From the NCBI GenBank assembly GCA_016185425.1, contig JACPNQ010000040.1, positions 1-64,000 of the forward strand: a stretch of 64,000 nucleotides of DNA, in the 5' to 3' direction. This document shows, piece after piece, positions 16,333 through 24,410 of the stretch (within the stretch, counting starts at the first letter, position 1; each line of letters begins with the position of its first letter). Both the position numbers and the translations under genes were made by a program. Below the pieces are notes generated by a model. That model worked only from the letters and a program-made list of their open reading frames with translations. It was not told where the DNA came from and searched no databases. The DNA is from Acidobacteriota bacterium. Lineage in GTDB: Bacteria > Acidobacteriota > Terriglobia > Bryobacterales > Bryobacteraceae.

Positions 16333-16788
16333 ATGAGGCACAACAAGGCAGGCTACAAACTTAAGCGTGATGTGAGCGCGCGCCGCGCGCTGCTGCGGAA
16401 CATTGTCACCAGCGTGATTCTTGAAGAGCGCGTTGTGACGACAGTTCCGAAGGCGAAGGCGGCCAAACCGATTGTGGACCAGATCATCACTCTGGCCAAG
16501 CGGGAAGACCAGTTGCACGCACGGCGGCAGGCCGCTTCCTACCTGCTCACTCCGGCTAGCGTGCAGAAGCTGTTCGATAAGATCGGACCGCGCTTTGCCG
16601 CGCGCAACGGCGGCTACACCCGCGTTGTCCGCGTGGGCTTCCGCAAAGGCGACGGCGCCGAAACGGCTGTTCTGGAACTCGTTGGTTCCGAGCTCGTCCG
16701 CCGCTCCGCCGATCGCGCGAAGCGCCGCGAAGAAAAGCTCAAGGCGATGCAGGAAGGCCGCGAAGGCGGCGAGCCGGCAGAGTCCTAA
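16333..16788 (+). CDS. rplQ: 50S ribosomal protein L17
   Basis: The first 120 residues are L17: MRHNKAGYKLKRDVSARRAL, then NGGYTRVVRVGFRKGDGAE. A charged C-terminal tail of about 30 residues rich in Arg, Glu and Lys follows. It is the last gene of the ribosomal block and is followed by a terminator. Confidence 0.97.
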   Translation: MRHNKAGYKLKRDVSARRALLRNIVTSVILEERVVTTVPKAKAAKPIVDQIITLAKREDQLHARRQAASYLLTPASVQKLFDKIGPRFAARNGGYTRVVRVGFRKGDGAETAVLELVGSELVRRSADRAKRREEKLKAMQEGREGGEPAES

Positions 16789-16811
16789 TCGACATTACCC
16801 ACCCGCAACAC

Positions 16812-16880
16812 AAAAGGGCGCGTTTCCGAGTTAACAGCCATATCCCTTGGCTGATTCATTAGGTACCGCGCCCTTTTTTG
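16812..16880 (+). terminator. intrinsic terminator after rplQ with a nested hairpin
   Basis: Arms 16812-16822 (AAAAGGGCGCG) and 16867-16877 are exact reverse complements and the second runs into six T residues. The 44-nt loop contains its own 6-bp stem (16835-16840 with 16848-16853), so the RNA would fold as a branched structure. It marks the end of the ribosomal transcription unit. Confidence 0.75.
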
Positions 16881-16891
16881 GTTTCCGCGAC

Positions 16892-17758
16892 ATGGAAGAA
16901 ACTCTCGTTCCCCAGGCACAGCCCGAGCCGCCCCGCGTATCCGTGATCATTGTCACGCGCAATCAGGCTGCGGCCTTGCGCCGGTGCCTGGAAGCCCTCC
17001 ACAAATCCACAATTCTCGATCAGATCGAAATCATCGTCGTGGACAACGCATCGACGGACGGAAGCAACGTGATTCAGGATGATTTCGAGAAGATCACCTA
17101 CCTGAAGCTGCCGAAGAATTTCGGTTGGACTAAGGCGGCCAATATCGCGCTGCGCTCCTCGCTGGCAGAATCGATATTGTTCCTGGACCCGCGCGTTGAT
17201 TTGGCACCCGGCGCCATTGCCGCTCTGGCGGCCGAGGTATCGGAAGAGAGCGTAGCCGCCGCGGCCAGCGCAGTCCTGACAGCTCCCGATGGGGCGCCGG
17301 CCCGCGTGATGCGGAAGTTGCCCGCGCCGGACGATCTGCGGCCCGCGCTAGCGGCACTTTCCGCTCTGCCGGAGGAGCCCACCGCGGTGGAGTTTCCCGG
17401 CGTCTTTGCGCTGTTGATCCGAAAGCCCTTTTTGAAAGGCATGAACTTTCTCGATGAGCGCTACGGCGAGTTGTGGGCCGACGCCGAGATTGCCGCGCAA
17501 GTGAAACGTGCCGGGCGGAAGATCATGCTTATCCCCTCGGCGAAGGGTGTTTTCCACGAAGCGGATGCCGCCCCTCCGTTACCTGCCTCGCTGCTGGAGG
17601 CGGACTTTGAACAGGGCGCGGCCACATATCTTGGCAAGCACCATGGCGGTGGAATGGGCCGCCGCGTGACAGCCGCGCTGGGCGCTTTGGGCACGCTGAA
17701 GATCGGACTCTTTTCGAATCTTGTGAGCGGGCAGAAAATCGACGGCACGCAGGAGTAG
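16892..17758 (+). CDS. family 2 glycosyltransferase
   Basis: The 288-residue protein has a GT-A fold start: RVSVIIVTRNQAAALRRCLEA followed by IIVVDNASTDGS, the GT2 nucleotide-sugar site. The expected DXD region reads LFLDPRVDL, which is a loose match. The central part (about 100-180) is Ala-rich and weakly conserved. ATG 16892 is chosen because an upstream TTG (16847) lies within the terminator loop. Such enzymes add sugars to cell-wall or surface polymers; the acceptor is unknown. Confidence 0.8.
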   Translation: MEETLVPQAQPEPPRVSVIIVTRNQAAALRRCLEALHKSTILDQIEIIVVDNASTDGSNVIQDDFEKITYLKLPKNFGWTKAANIALRSSLAESILFLDPRVDLAPGAIAALAAEVSEESVAAAASAVLTAPDGAPARVMRKLPAPDDLRPALAALSALPEEPTAVEFPGVFALLIRKPFLKGMNFLDERYGELWADAEIAAQVKRAGRKIMLIPSAKGVFHEADAAPPLPASLLEADFEQGAATYLGKHHGGGMGRRVTAALGALGTLKIGLFSNLVSGQKIDGTQE

Positions 17759-17767
17759 AACAACCGG

Positions 17768-18295
17768 ATGGTTCGAGGGATCGCGCAGAATCTCGCGTCC
17801 GATTTGCTCGTCGTCTTCGGCGCTGCGTTCGCGGCGGGCGGGGCCATTTGGTACTTCGTCCCCAAGGCGCGACCCTGGCTAATTGGTGGCGTGGCAGTCT
17901 GTTTCCTCACCGTTGTATTTGCGGGAGACCAATTGGCGGATTGGGCCCGGCGAGGCAGCAACAACGCTCCAGCACCGAAAAAAACCGTGTTAGCCGCGCC
18001 AGCGCGGGTGGACGGCTTACCGCTAAAAGACAGCTATTTGCGGTATGACGATGGGAAGCTGTTCGTAGCCGTGCTTTCAGAAGACACGGAGATTCAGGGA
18101 TGGCCCGCCAAGGGCGGCGAAGAAATTGTATTCGACTCATGGGGATTGCTCAGCGCCTTCACCGCGTCGCGCGACTTGGCGATCTGGGACACGGCAATCA
18201 AAGCCGGAACACTGGTCGAGGGCGGCCCCGCCAAAGGGCTTGTTCTCACGCTCACGCTGCCGGCCGGAGAAAAAGTAATTCTGAAAAAACCCTAG
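17768..18295 (+). CDS. hypothetical membrane-anchored protein
   Basis: The 175-residue product has two N-terminal hydrophobic segments (about residues 10-28 and 36-53) and a soluble C-terminal domain with alternating hydrophobic strands (LYLRYDDGKLFVAVL-like, residues 85-175). No family is recognised. It starts 9 bp after the glycosyltransferase and is probably cotranscribed. Its stop lies in a CCTAGG palindrome shared with the converging oxidoreductase gene. Confidence 0.7.
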   Translation: MVRGIAQNLASDLLVVFGAAFAAGGAIWYFVPKARPWLIGGVAVCFLTVVFAGDQLADWARRGSNNAPAPKKTVLAAPARVDGLPLKDSYLRYDDGKLFVAVLSEDTEIQGWPAKGGEEIVFDSWGLLSAFTASRDLAIWDTAIKAGTLVEGGPAKGLVLTLTLPAGEKVILKKP

Positions 18296-19551
18296 GCCTT
18301 CGGATACTCCCACGGCTTTCGGTAGTCCCGGCGCAGGAGCTGGTTGGCGCCAGGATCGTTGGTGATTCGCGTCCCATCCCACTCGACCGCGCGCCCCAGC
18401 CGCATGCTGACCATGCCCAGCAGACTCGCCGCCGTCGCGCGGTGACCGATCTCAATGTCGCGCACGGGGCGGCGGCGGTTCTTGATCGACAACAGGAAAT
18501 CGGCCCAGAGTTCCTTGATGTTTTGACCGTCCGGCGCATTGAGCTGCGGCTCGACGTGTATCGTCTTCTCGTTCTTGTTGGCGGGAAACCACGTCCATCC
18601 GTCACGCCAGCCCTGATGAAAAGTTCCGTTTGTGCCGTAGAAGTAGGCGCCGATCGGCGTGGCTTCGGCGCTGTTACCGGCATAATGCCGCTGTTCCCAG
18701 GTGCATTTGAAGCCCTCGAAATCGAGCACAACGATCTGTGTGTCGGGAGCGTCGGTAGAATCCTGGCGGATGAAACGGCCGCCGGTCGAGAAGACTCGTT
18801 TCGGATGAAGTTCTTCGGTCCACCAGAAAAGCTGATCGAACCAGTGCACGCCCCAATCGCCCAGCGTCCCATTGGCGTAATCGAGAAAGTGCCGGAACCC
18901 GCGCGGGTGAATGGCTTTATTGAAATTCCGTTTCGGCGCGGGACCAAGCCAGAGGTCCCAATCCATTCCGGCGGGCGGCTCGCTGTCCGGTGTCTTTTCG
19001 CCCGGTCCACCGGCGGCATGAGCAAACAGGCGCACCATGCCGATCTTGCCTACCCTCCCCGACTTCAAAAACTCCATTCCGGTGATGCAATGCGGAGACA
19101 CGCGGCGATGCAGTCCGACCACTACTTCACGGCCGGACTCGCGCGCCGCCTTCACCATCGCCTTACCTTCATCAATCGTGTGGCTGATCGGTTTCTCGAC
19201 ATAGACATGCGCCCCGGACTTCACCGCATCGATCGTCGGCAGCGCGTGCCAGTGGTCCGGCGTGGCGACGATGGCGATATCGGGCCGCTCTTTCTGCAAT
19301 AGCTCGCGATAATCGCGATACTCGCGAGGTTTGTCCGAAGTGACCTTTCGAATCTCCGACTGCGCCACGGCAATTTGCGAGGGATCGGGATCGGCCAAAC
19401 CCACGGCAGAACATTCACCGGATGCAATCGCTTCACGCAGAATATTCATCCCCCACCAGCCTGAGCCGATCAGGGCGGTCTTGTATTTTCGGCCCGGCGG
19501 CTGGCCGAGCAAAGGGACGGCGCCAAGCGGTAGGAACGTGCGGCGTTGCAT
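18292..19551 (-). CDS. Gfo/Idh/MocA family oxidoreductase, Tat-type export signal
   Basis: The 419-residue protein starts MQRRTFLPLGAVPLLG, a twin-Arg leader, and then a Rossmann fold with ALIGSGWWG. The family motif VATPDHWHA and catalytic-site EKPISH are present near residues 115 and 140. These NAD(P)-dependent enzymes act on sugars or inositol-like substrates; the exact substrate cannot be read. The ATG at 19551 is supported by TAGAAT seven bases upstream. It converges on and overlaps the previous gene by 4 bp. Confidence 0.88.
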   Translation of the reverse strand: MQRRTFLPLGAVPLLGQPPGRKYKTALIGSGWWGMNILREAIASGECSAVGLADPDPSQIAVAQSEIRKVTSDKPREYRDYRELLQKERPDIAIVATPDHWHALPTIDAVKSGAHVYVEKPISHTIDEGKAMVKAARESGREVVVGLHRRVSPHCITGMEFLKSGRVGKIGMVRLFAHAAGGPGEKTPDSEPPAGMDWDLWLGPAPKRNFNKAIHPRGFRHFLDYANGTLGDWGVHWFDQLFWWTEELHPKRVFSTGGRFIRQDSTDAPDTQIVVLDFEGFKCTWEQRHYAGNSAEATPIGAYFYGTNGTFHQGWRDGWTWFPANKNEKTIHVEPQLNAPDGQNIKELWADFLLSIKNRRRPVRDIEIGHRATAASLLGMVSMRLGRAVEWDGTRITNDPGANQLLRRDYRKPWEYPKA

Positions 19552-19558
19552 ACCCGGT

Positions 19559-19564
19559 ATTCTA
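19559..19564 (-). promoter_or_regulatory. TAGAAT -10 element, leaderless start
   Basis: On the minus strand TAGAAT ends 7 nt before the ATG at 19551. No Shine-Dalgarno sequence fits in between. It is one of a series of identical layouts in this window. Confidence 0.5.
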
Positions 19565-19598
19565 TGCTCTCTCACCAGGTTTGGGATGATATGAAGTA

Positions 19599-20777
19599 AT
19601 GCAAAGGCGTAATTTCCTCCTAACTGCCGCGTCCGCTGCCGCGGTGATGGGCGCGAATGAGCGAGTGCGCGGAGCGATCGTCGGATCGGGCGGGCGCGGA
19701 CGGCTGCTCACTGGCGAGTTCAAGGAGATCGGCGTGGAGATGGCCGCCGTGTGCGATGTCTATAAACCGAATCTCGAAGCGGGATTGAAGGTAGCGTCCA
19801 CGGGCGCGAACGCATATTCGGACTATCGAAAGCTGCTTGAAGATAAGTCGCTCGATGTGATCGTCGTGGCGACGCCGGACCACTGGCATGCGCAGATGGT
19901 AATCGACGCCGTGCATGCCGGGAAGGACGTGTATGTCGAGAAGCCGATGGCGCACACGCCCGATGAAGGCTACCGGATTATCGATGCCGTCCGCAAGACG
20001 AAGCGCGTTGTGCAGGTGGGAACGCAGCGGCGGAGCTTTCCCCTCTTCCAGGAGGCGAAGAAGCTATTGGCCGAAGGAGACGTTGGCGATGTGCGGCTGG
20101 TGAATGGGTGGTGGTACAACCATCAGGCGAGTGTACGCCAAGGGAAATTCGAGGGCGAGATCGATTGGAAGGCGTGGCTGGGTACGGCTCCGAAGCGTGA
20201 TGCGGATCCCGCCCGTTTCTTCAACTGGTATTACTACTGGGATTATTCGGGCGGACTGATGATCGGGCAAGCGGCGCACATTGTGGACTCGATTCATTGG
20301 TTCATGAATTCGGGAATTCCGTCGGCTGTGGTTGTTGGAGGTGGACGCCCGAATCTGGCCGGCGTGGAAGTTCCGGAGACAACCACCATGTGCCTGGAAT
20401 ATCCGGAGAACTATCTGGCGACGTTTACTGTCGGATATAAGGCGATGCGCTACTCGGGGACTCTGGATCAGTTGGTGCAGTACAACGGGTCGAGGGCGCG
20501 GTTCGACGTTGGCCGCGAGAGCTACGCGCTCTACCGCGAAGACCCGAAGGCGATCGAGTTGAAGCCGGCGGTGCGGAAAGTGGAGCCCGGCACGTTCAAT
20601 TCGGCGACGCGGGCACACATTCGCAATCTGCTGGAATGCGTGAAGTCGAGGAAGGATCCCAACGCGCCGGTGGAGGCCGGACACGCGACGAGCGTAGCGC
20701 TGTGCATGGCCATGGAAGCGTTGCGGCGCGGTGTGCGTGCGCGGTGGAACGAGCGGCAAAAGAGAATCGATGGTTGA
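19599..20777 (+). CDS. Gfo/Idh/MocA family oxidoreductase, Tat-type export signal
   Basis: The 392-residue protein begins MQRRNFLLTAASAAAVMG, a clear twin-Arg signal, followed by ANERVRGAIVGSGGRG (Rossmann start). VVATPDHWHAQM and VEKPMAHTPDEG mark the cofactor and catalytic regions. The C-terminal beta-sheet domain contains LMIGQAAHIVDSIHWFM, the usual substrate-side His. It is divergent from the 18292-19551 paralogue (48 bp between starts) and overlaps the downstream PHP phosphatase by 8 bp. Confidence 0.9.
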   Translation: MQRRNFLLTAASAAAVMGANERVRGAIVGSGGRGRLLTGEFKEIGVEMAAVCDVYKPNLEAGLKVASTGANAYSDYRKLLEDKSLDVIVVATPDHWHAQMVIDAVHAGKDVYVEKPMAHTPDEGYRIIDAVRKTKRVVQVGTQRRSFPLFQEAKKLLAEGDVGDVRLVNGWWYNHQASVRQGKFEGEIDWKAWLGTAPKRDADPARFFNWYYYWDYSGGLMIGQAAHIVDSIHWFMNSGIPSAVVVGGGRPNLAGVEVPETTTMCLEYPENYLATFTVGYKAMRYSGTLDQLVQYNGSRARFDVGRESYALYREDPKAIELKPAVRKVEPGTFNSATRAHIRNLLECVKSRKDPNAPVEAGHATSVALCMAMEALRRGVRARWNERQKRIDG

Positions 20778-21534
20778 CATTCATTCTCACGTCCTGTGGG
20801 GCATGGACGATGGCGCGCGGTCGCTGGAAATGAGTGTCGCGATGCTGCGGATGGCGGCGGCGGGCGGGACAACGGATATCGTCGCCACGCCGCATGCCGA
20901 TACGGACTATGAGTTTCAGCCGGCATTGATTGCGGAGCGGCAGGCCGAGCTGCAAGCCCAGGTGGGGGATCAGATCCGCGTACATGCGGGCTGCGATTTC
21001 CATTTGAAGTACGACAACATTCAGGATGCGCTGTCAGATCCACGTAAGTATTCGGTGAACGGGCTGGGGTGGCTGCTGGTTGAGTTCAGCGACATGATGA
21101 TCTTTCCGAATACCGAGGAGATTTTCGCGCGGTTGAAAAATGCGGGGATGGGAATAATCGTCACACACCCGGAACGAAACTGGCTTTTGCGGAAGGATAT
21201 AGACAGGTTGCGGCGTTGGGTGGAATCGGGGGTGTATTTGCAGGTCACCGGCGGCTCTCTGTTAGGTACCTTCGGCGGGGACGCGAAGAAGTTCTCCGAG
21301 GAACTGGTGACGTGCGGCCTGGTGCATTTCCTGGCTAGCGATGCGCACGATCTGGACCGCAGGGCGACACGCTTGGATCACGTGCGAAACCACGTGGCTG
21401 AGCGGTATGGGGACGAGTATGCGGAAGCGTTACTGACGTCGCACCCCAAAGCCGTGATCGAAGGACGCGCCCTGCATCCGGGCGCGCTGGAGCCGCCCGA
21501 GCCGGCCAGGCGATGGTTTCAATTGTGGCGGTGA
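20770..21534 (+). CDS. CpsB/YwqE-like PHP-domain tyrosine phosphatase
   Basis: The start is ATG 20770, giving 254 residues that begin MVDIHSHVLWGMDDGA. The PHP metal ligands are visible: HSH at the start, ATPHAD, ITHPERN and LASDAHD. In Gram-positive bacteria such manganese enzymes dephosphorylate the tyrosine kinase that controls capsule export. No kinase or polymerase gene is nearby. It is translationally coupled to the upstream oxidoreductase. A different phosphoesterase role is possible. Confidence 0.8.
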   Translation: MVDIHSHVLWGMDDGARSLEMSVAMLRMAAAGGTTDIVATPHADTDYEFQPALIAERQAELQAQVGDQIRVHAGCDFHLKYDNIQDALSDPRKYSVNGLGWLLVEFSDMMIFPNTEEIFARLKNAGMGIIVTHPERNWLLRKDIDRLRRWVESGVYLQVTGGSLLGTFGGDAKKFSEELVTCGLVHFLASDAHDLDRRATRLDHVRNHVAERYGDEYAEALLTSHPKAVIEGRALHPGALEPPEPARRWFQLWR

Positions 21535-21560
21535 CTTTCCGGCGATTGCTCATATATAGT
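21531..21560 (+). promoter_or_regulatory. promoter candidate with leaderless start
   Basis: GTGACT (21531-21536) and TATAGT (21555-21560) are 18 bp apart, and TATAGT ends 7 nt before ATG 21568. The -35 overlaps the end of the PHP phosphatase gene. Confidence 0.5.
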
Positions 21561-21567
21561 GGCAGCC

Positions 21568-22854
21568 ATGGATCGTCGGAAATTTGTATCCGTGACGGCG
21601 GCGGGCGCCGCGGCGGTTTATGGCGCGAATGAGCGCGTCCGCGTCGGGCTTATCGGCTGCGGCGGACGCGGACAGTACGCCGGTAATTTCATGCGGCAGG
21701 CAAAGGACACGGAGTTCATCGCTTTTTGCGATGTGTACAAGACCAATGCCGAGCGGGCGAAGTCGTCCATGGGGCCGGCCGGCCAAGTCTACGGCGATTT
21801 TCGCAAGCTGCTGGAGAATCGCGATATCGACGCAGTGCTCATCGGCACGCCCGACCACTGGCACGCAATCACGTCGATCGAAGCTTTGAAGGCCGGCAAG
21901 CACGTTTACTGTGAGAAACCGCTTGCCCACAACATCCGCGAACAGCAGGCGATGGTGAAGGCCGCCAACGCGTCAAAGCCTCTCTTCCTGACCGGCACGC
22001 AACAGCGCTCGGCCGGGCACTATCAGGAAGTGCAGAGGATGGTCGGCGAAGGGTTGATCGGCGATGTGCGGTATGTGAAGATCTGGAACGCGGTCAATTC
22101 GCGGCTACGGCCGATTATCCCGCGCGGACTCGATAACTCGACAAAGCCGGATGATCTGGATTGGGATTTCTACTGCGGCCCGGCGCCATTGGTTCCTTAT
22201 GATCGCGCACGGTTTTTGGGCACGTACCGATGGTTTTTCGACTATTCGGGCGGGTTCATCACCGACTACGGCACGCACCGCTTCGATACGGTCCATCAGA
22301 TCATGGGGTCGGACATGCCGAAGAGTGTGTCGGCCGTCTCGCAACAATACGGGCTGCAAGGCGTGGGCGAGATTCCGGACGTGCTGCAGGTGACCTATGA
22401 GTATCCGGGCTTTGTGTTGAATTACGAAGCAATCATGATGAACGGACAGGGCGCGCCTGGCCGTACACCCGGACACCGTTACTACAACATGAGCGGCGAG
22501 TATAACCGTCCCCATGGCGAAGCTTATTACGGCTCGAAAGGCACTATTTTCTGCGATCGCATTGGCTATGAAGTGTATTTCGAAGGTGGCAAGGAACCGC
22601 CGGTTCGGAAGAACACGACGGACGCAACTGCGATCCATGCGCAACATTTTGTTGCTTGCATACGCGGGACGGAAAAGCAGCGCTCCACGGTAATGACCGG
22701 TCATCGCGCCACGATCGTTTCCCATCTCGGGAACCTGGCGGTGAAGATCGGAAAGAAGATCCACTGGGATGGTGAAGCGGAGAGGATCACCGGCGAGAGC
22801 GCAACGATCCTCGGCCGCCAGTGGCGGTCGCCGTGGGGCAAGTGGTTCGTCTAG
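21568..22854 (+). CDS. Gfo/Idh/MocA family oxidoreductase, Tat-type export signal
   Basis: The 428-residue protein begins MDRRKFVSVTAAGAAAVYG, a twin-Arg leader, then ANERVRVGLIGCGGRG. LIGTPDHWHAIT and CEKPLAHNIREQ mark the active-site region, and GGFITDYGTHRFDTVHQI the substrate face. The ANERVR join is shared with the 19599 gene, so the two are probably paralogues. ATG 21568 is preferred over GTG 21559 because TATAGT lies 7 nt upstream of it. Substrate unknown. Confidence 0.9.
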   Translation: MDRRKFVSVTAAGAAAVYGANERVRVGLIGCGGRGQYAGNFMRQAKDTEFIAFCDVYKTNAERAKSSMGPAGQVYGDFRKLLENRDIDAVLIGTPDHWHAITSIEALKAGKHVYCEKPLAHNIREQQAMVKAANASKPLFLTGTQQRSAGHYQEVQRMVGEGLIGDVRYVKIWNAVNSRLRPIIPRGLDNSTKPDDLDWDFYCGPAPLVPYDRARFLGTYRWFFDYSGGFITDYGTHRFDTVHQIMGSDMPKSVSAVSQQYGLQGVGEIPDVLQVTYEYPGFVLNYEAIMMNGQGAPGRTPGHRYYNMSGEYNRPHGEAYYGSKGTIFCDRIGYEVYFEGGKEPPVRKNTTDATAIHAQHFVACIRGTEKQRSTVMTGHRATIVSHLGNLAVKIGKKIHWDGEAERITGESATILGRQWRSPWGKWFV

Positions 22855-23606
22855 CGGCGCTGGCGATGACGGCGTGCGCCGTCCTCGCGCAGGAGTCGGC
22901 GCGAGCCTCGTATAACGCAATCTATGGCGATTCCACGAAGGTTTATGCCGCCGCGCCCAATGCGTTTCTGGTTCGTATGATGGAAGGCCGCAAACCCGGC
23001 CGCGCGTTGGATATCGGTATGGGCCAGGGGCGAAACGCATTGTGGCTGGCGGAGCGGGGTTGGGATGTGACAGGCATCGATATTTCCGATGAGGGTGTGG
23101 AGCAAGCGCGTACGGAAGCGAAACGCCGCCAGCTCCGGTTTCACGCCGAAAGGATCGGATATGGCGAGTTCATGTATGGAGAGGCCCAGTGGGACCTGAT
23201 CGTCCTCTGCTACTTTCTCCCTCGCGAATTGCCGGCGAAACTTCTAAGGGCGCTGAAGCCCGGCGGATTGGTCGTTGTGGAAGGGTTTCACGCGGATACG
23301 GGGTTCCGCCGGCTGCTCTTTGACGGTTTTGCGGATAACGAGCTGCCAAAGCTATTCGCCGGCTATCGAACGCTCCAGTATGAGGATGTGGAGGCGGATG
23401 CCGATTGGGGCGGGAACTTGAGCGGGAAGAACCGCGTCGTTCGCTTGTTGGCGCAACGTCCGGACACGGCGCCCGGGTCCTGCGCATTCGCGGGACGTGA
23501 CTTTGCGCGCGGACAAACGGCATGCTGGGGACGGACGCAAATGCGGTGCGGGCAGAACGGGTGGGTGCGGGCGGGCTCGTGCGAAAATAGTGGAAAGAAT
23601 GATTGA
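22833..23606 (+). CDS. SAM-dependent methyltransferase with hydrophobic N-terminus
   Basis: The class I SAM motif ALDIGMGQGRNALWLAE (near residue 55) and the post-motif GIDIS acidic loop are clear, followed by LIVLCYFLPREL and LKPGGLVVVEGF. The N-terminus (LAALAMTACAVLAQ) looks like an export signal, which is odd for a SAM enzyme. GTG 22833, GTG 22842 and ATG 22866 are all possible starts. It overlaps the preceding gene by 22 bp and the HAD gene by 8 bp. The last 50 residues are Cys/Gly/Arg-rich with no recognised fold. Confidence 0.75.
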   Translation: MGQVVRLAALAMTACAVLAQESARASYNAIYGDSTKVYAAAPNAFLVRMMEGRKPGRALDIGMGQGRNALWLAERGWDVTGIDISDEGVEQARTEAKRRQLRFHAERIGYGEFMYGEAQWDLIVLCYFLPRELPAKLLRALKPGGLVVVEGFHADTGFRRLLFDGFADNELPKLFAGYRTLQYEDVEADADWGGNLSGKNRVVRLLAQRPDTAPGSCAFAGRDFARGQTACWGRTQMRCGQNGWVRAGSCENSGKND

Positions 23607-24405
23607 AACTTTGCGCCCCGGCGCGCATGCGCTGAACGCGCGTGTTGCTCTTTTTGACTTTGATGGTACGCTTTCGCTGATCCGCTCCGGATGGGTGGAA
23701 ACGATGGTTCCGATGATGGTTGAGATTCTCGCCGATTTGAAGACTGGCGAATCGGAACAGGAACTGACGGCGATCGTGCTGGAATACGTTGGCCGCCTGA
23801 CCGGCCGCCAGACAATTTATCAGATGATCGAGTTTGCGGATCAGATCAAGAAACGCGGCGGGACGCCGGAAGAGCCCGTTGTCTACAAGCACATGTACCT
23901 GGACCGGCTGATGGTGAAGATCAAGGACCGGATTGACGACCTGGAGAAAGGCCGCATTGCGCCGGAAACCTGGCTGGTGCCTGGCTCCATGGAGCTTCTA
24001 CAGGGCTTGAAGGAGCGCGGGCTGACGCTCTATCTGGCATCCGGCACGGACGACAAATACGTGAAACATGAGGCGGCGATCCTCGGCCTCGAGCCATTTT
24101 TCGGCGAACGGATGTATGGGGCGCTCGACGACTACAAGACGTTTTCGAAGGCGATTCTGATTAAGCAGATCATCGACTCGGCGGAAAACCGCGGCGACGA
24201 ATTTGTCGGCTTTGGCGACGGATATGTCGAGATCGAGAATGTGAAGAGCGTGGGCGGCGTGGCTGTTGGCGTTGCCTCCGATGAGCCGGCCTGCGCGAAA
24301 GTCGACGAGTGGAAGCGGGACCGCCTGGTGAACTCCGGCGCCGATTGGATTGTTCCCCACTTCGACACCAGGCCCGCCTTGCTCTCGACGTTGTTCCCGG
24401 GCTAA
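23599..24405 (+). CDS. HAD-superfamily phosphatase
   Basis: The start is ATG 23599 after GGAAAG, giving 268 residues. Motif I is VALFDFDGTLS with the nucleophile at residue 19, motif II lies in LYLASGTDD, and motif IV is FVGFGDGYVEIEN. A large helical cap follows motif I. The start overlaps the methyltransferase stop, and the downstream gene begins 5 bp later, so it is part of a tight operon. The likely role is removing phosphate from a sugar phosphate made by the neighbouring kinases; this is inferred from context only. Confidence 0.82.
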   Translation: MIETLRPGAHALNARVALFDFDGTLSLIRSGWVETMVPMMVEILADLKTGESEQELTAIVLEYVGRLTGRQTIYQMIEFADQIKKRGGTPEEPVVYKHMYLDRLMVKIKDRIDDLEKGRIAPETWLVPGSMELLQGLKERGLTLYLASGTDDKYVKHEAAILGLEPFFGERMYGALDDYKTFSKAILIKQIIDSAENRGDEFVGFGDGYVEIENVKSVGGVAVGVASDEPACAKVDEWKRDRLVNSGADWIVPHFDTRPALLSTLFPG

Positions 24406-24410
24406 GCGGC

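Noticed and set aside
16847..16891. TTG-initiated N-terminal extension of the glycosyltransferase
   Set aside because: The extra 15 codons would lie inside the loop and stem of the rplQ terminator. ATG 16892 gives a normal GT2 N-terminus.
18100..19302. 400-codon + strand frame opposite the first Gfo/Idh gene
   Set aside because: The minus strand has the Tat leader, Rossmann motif and VATPDHWHA. The + strand frame has no family features.
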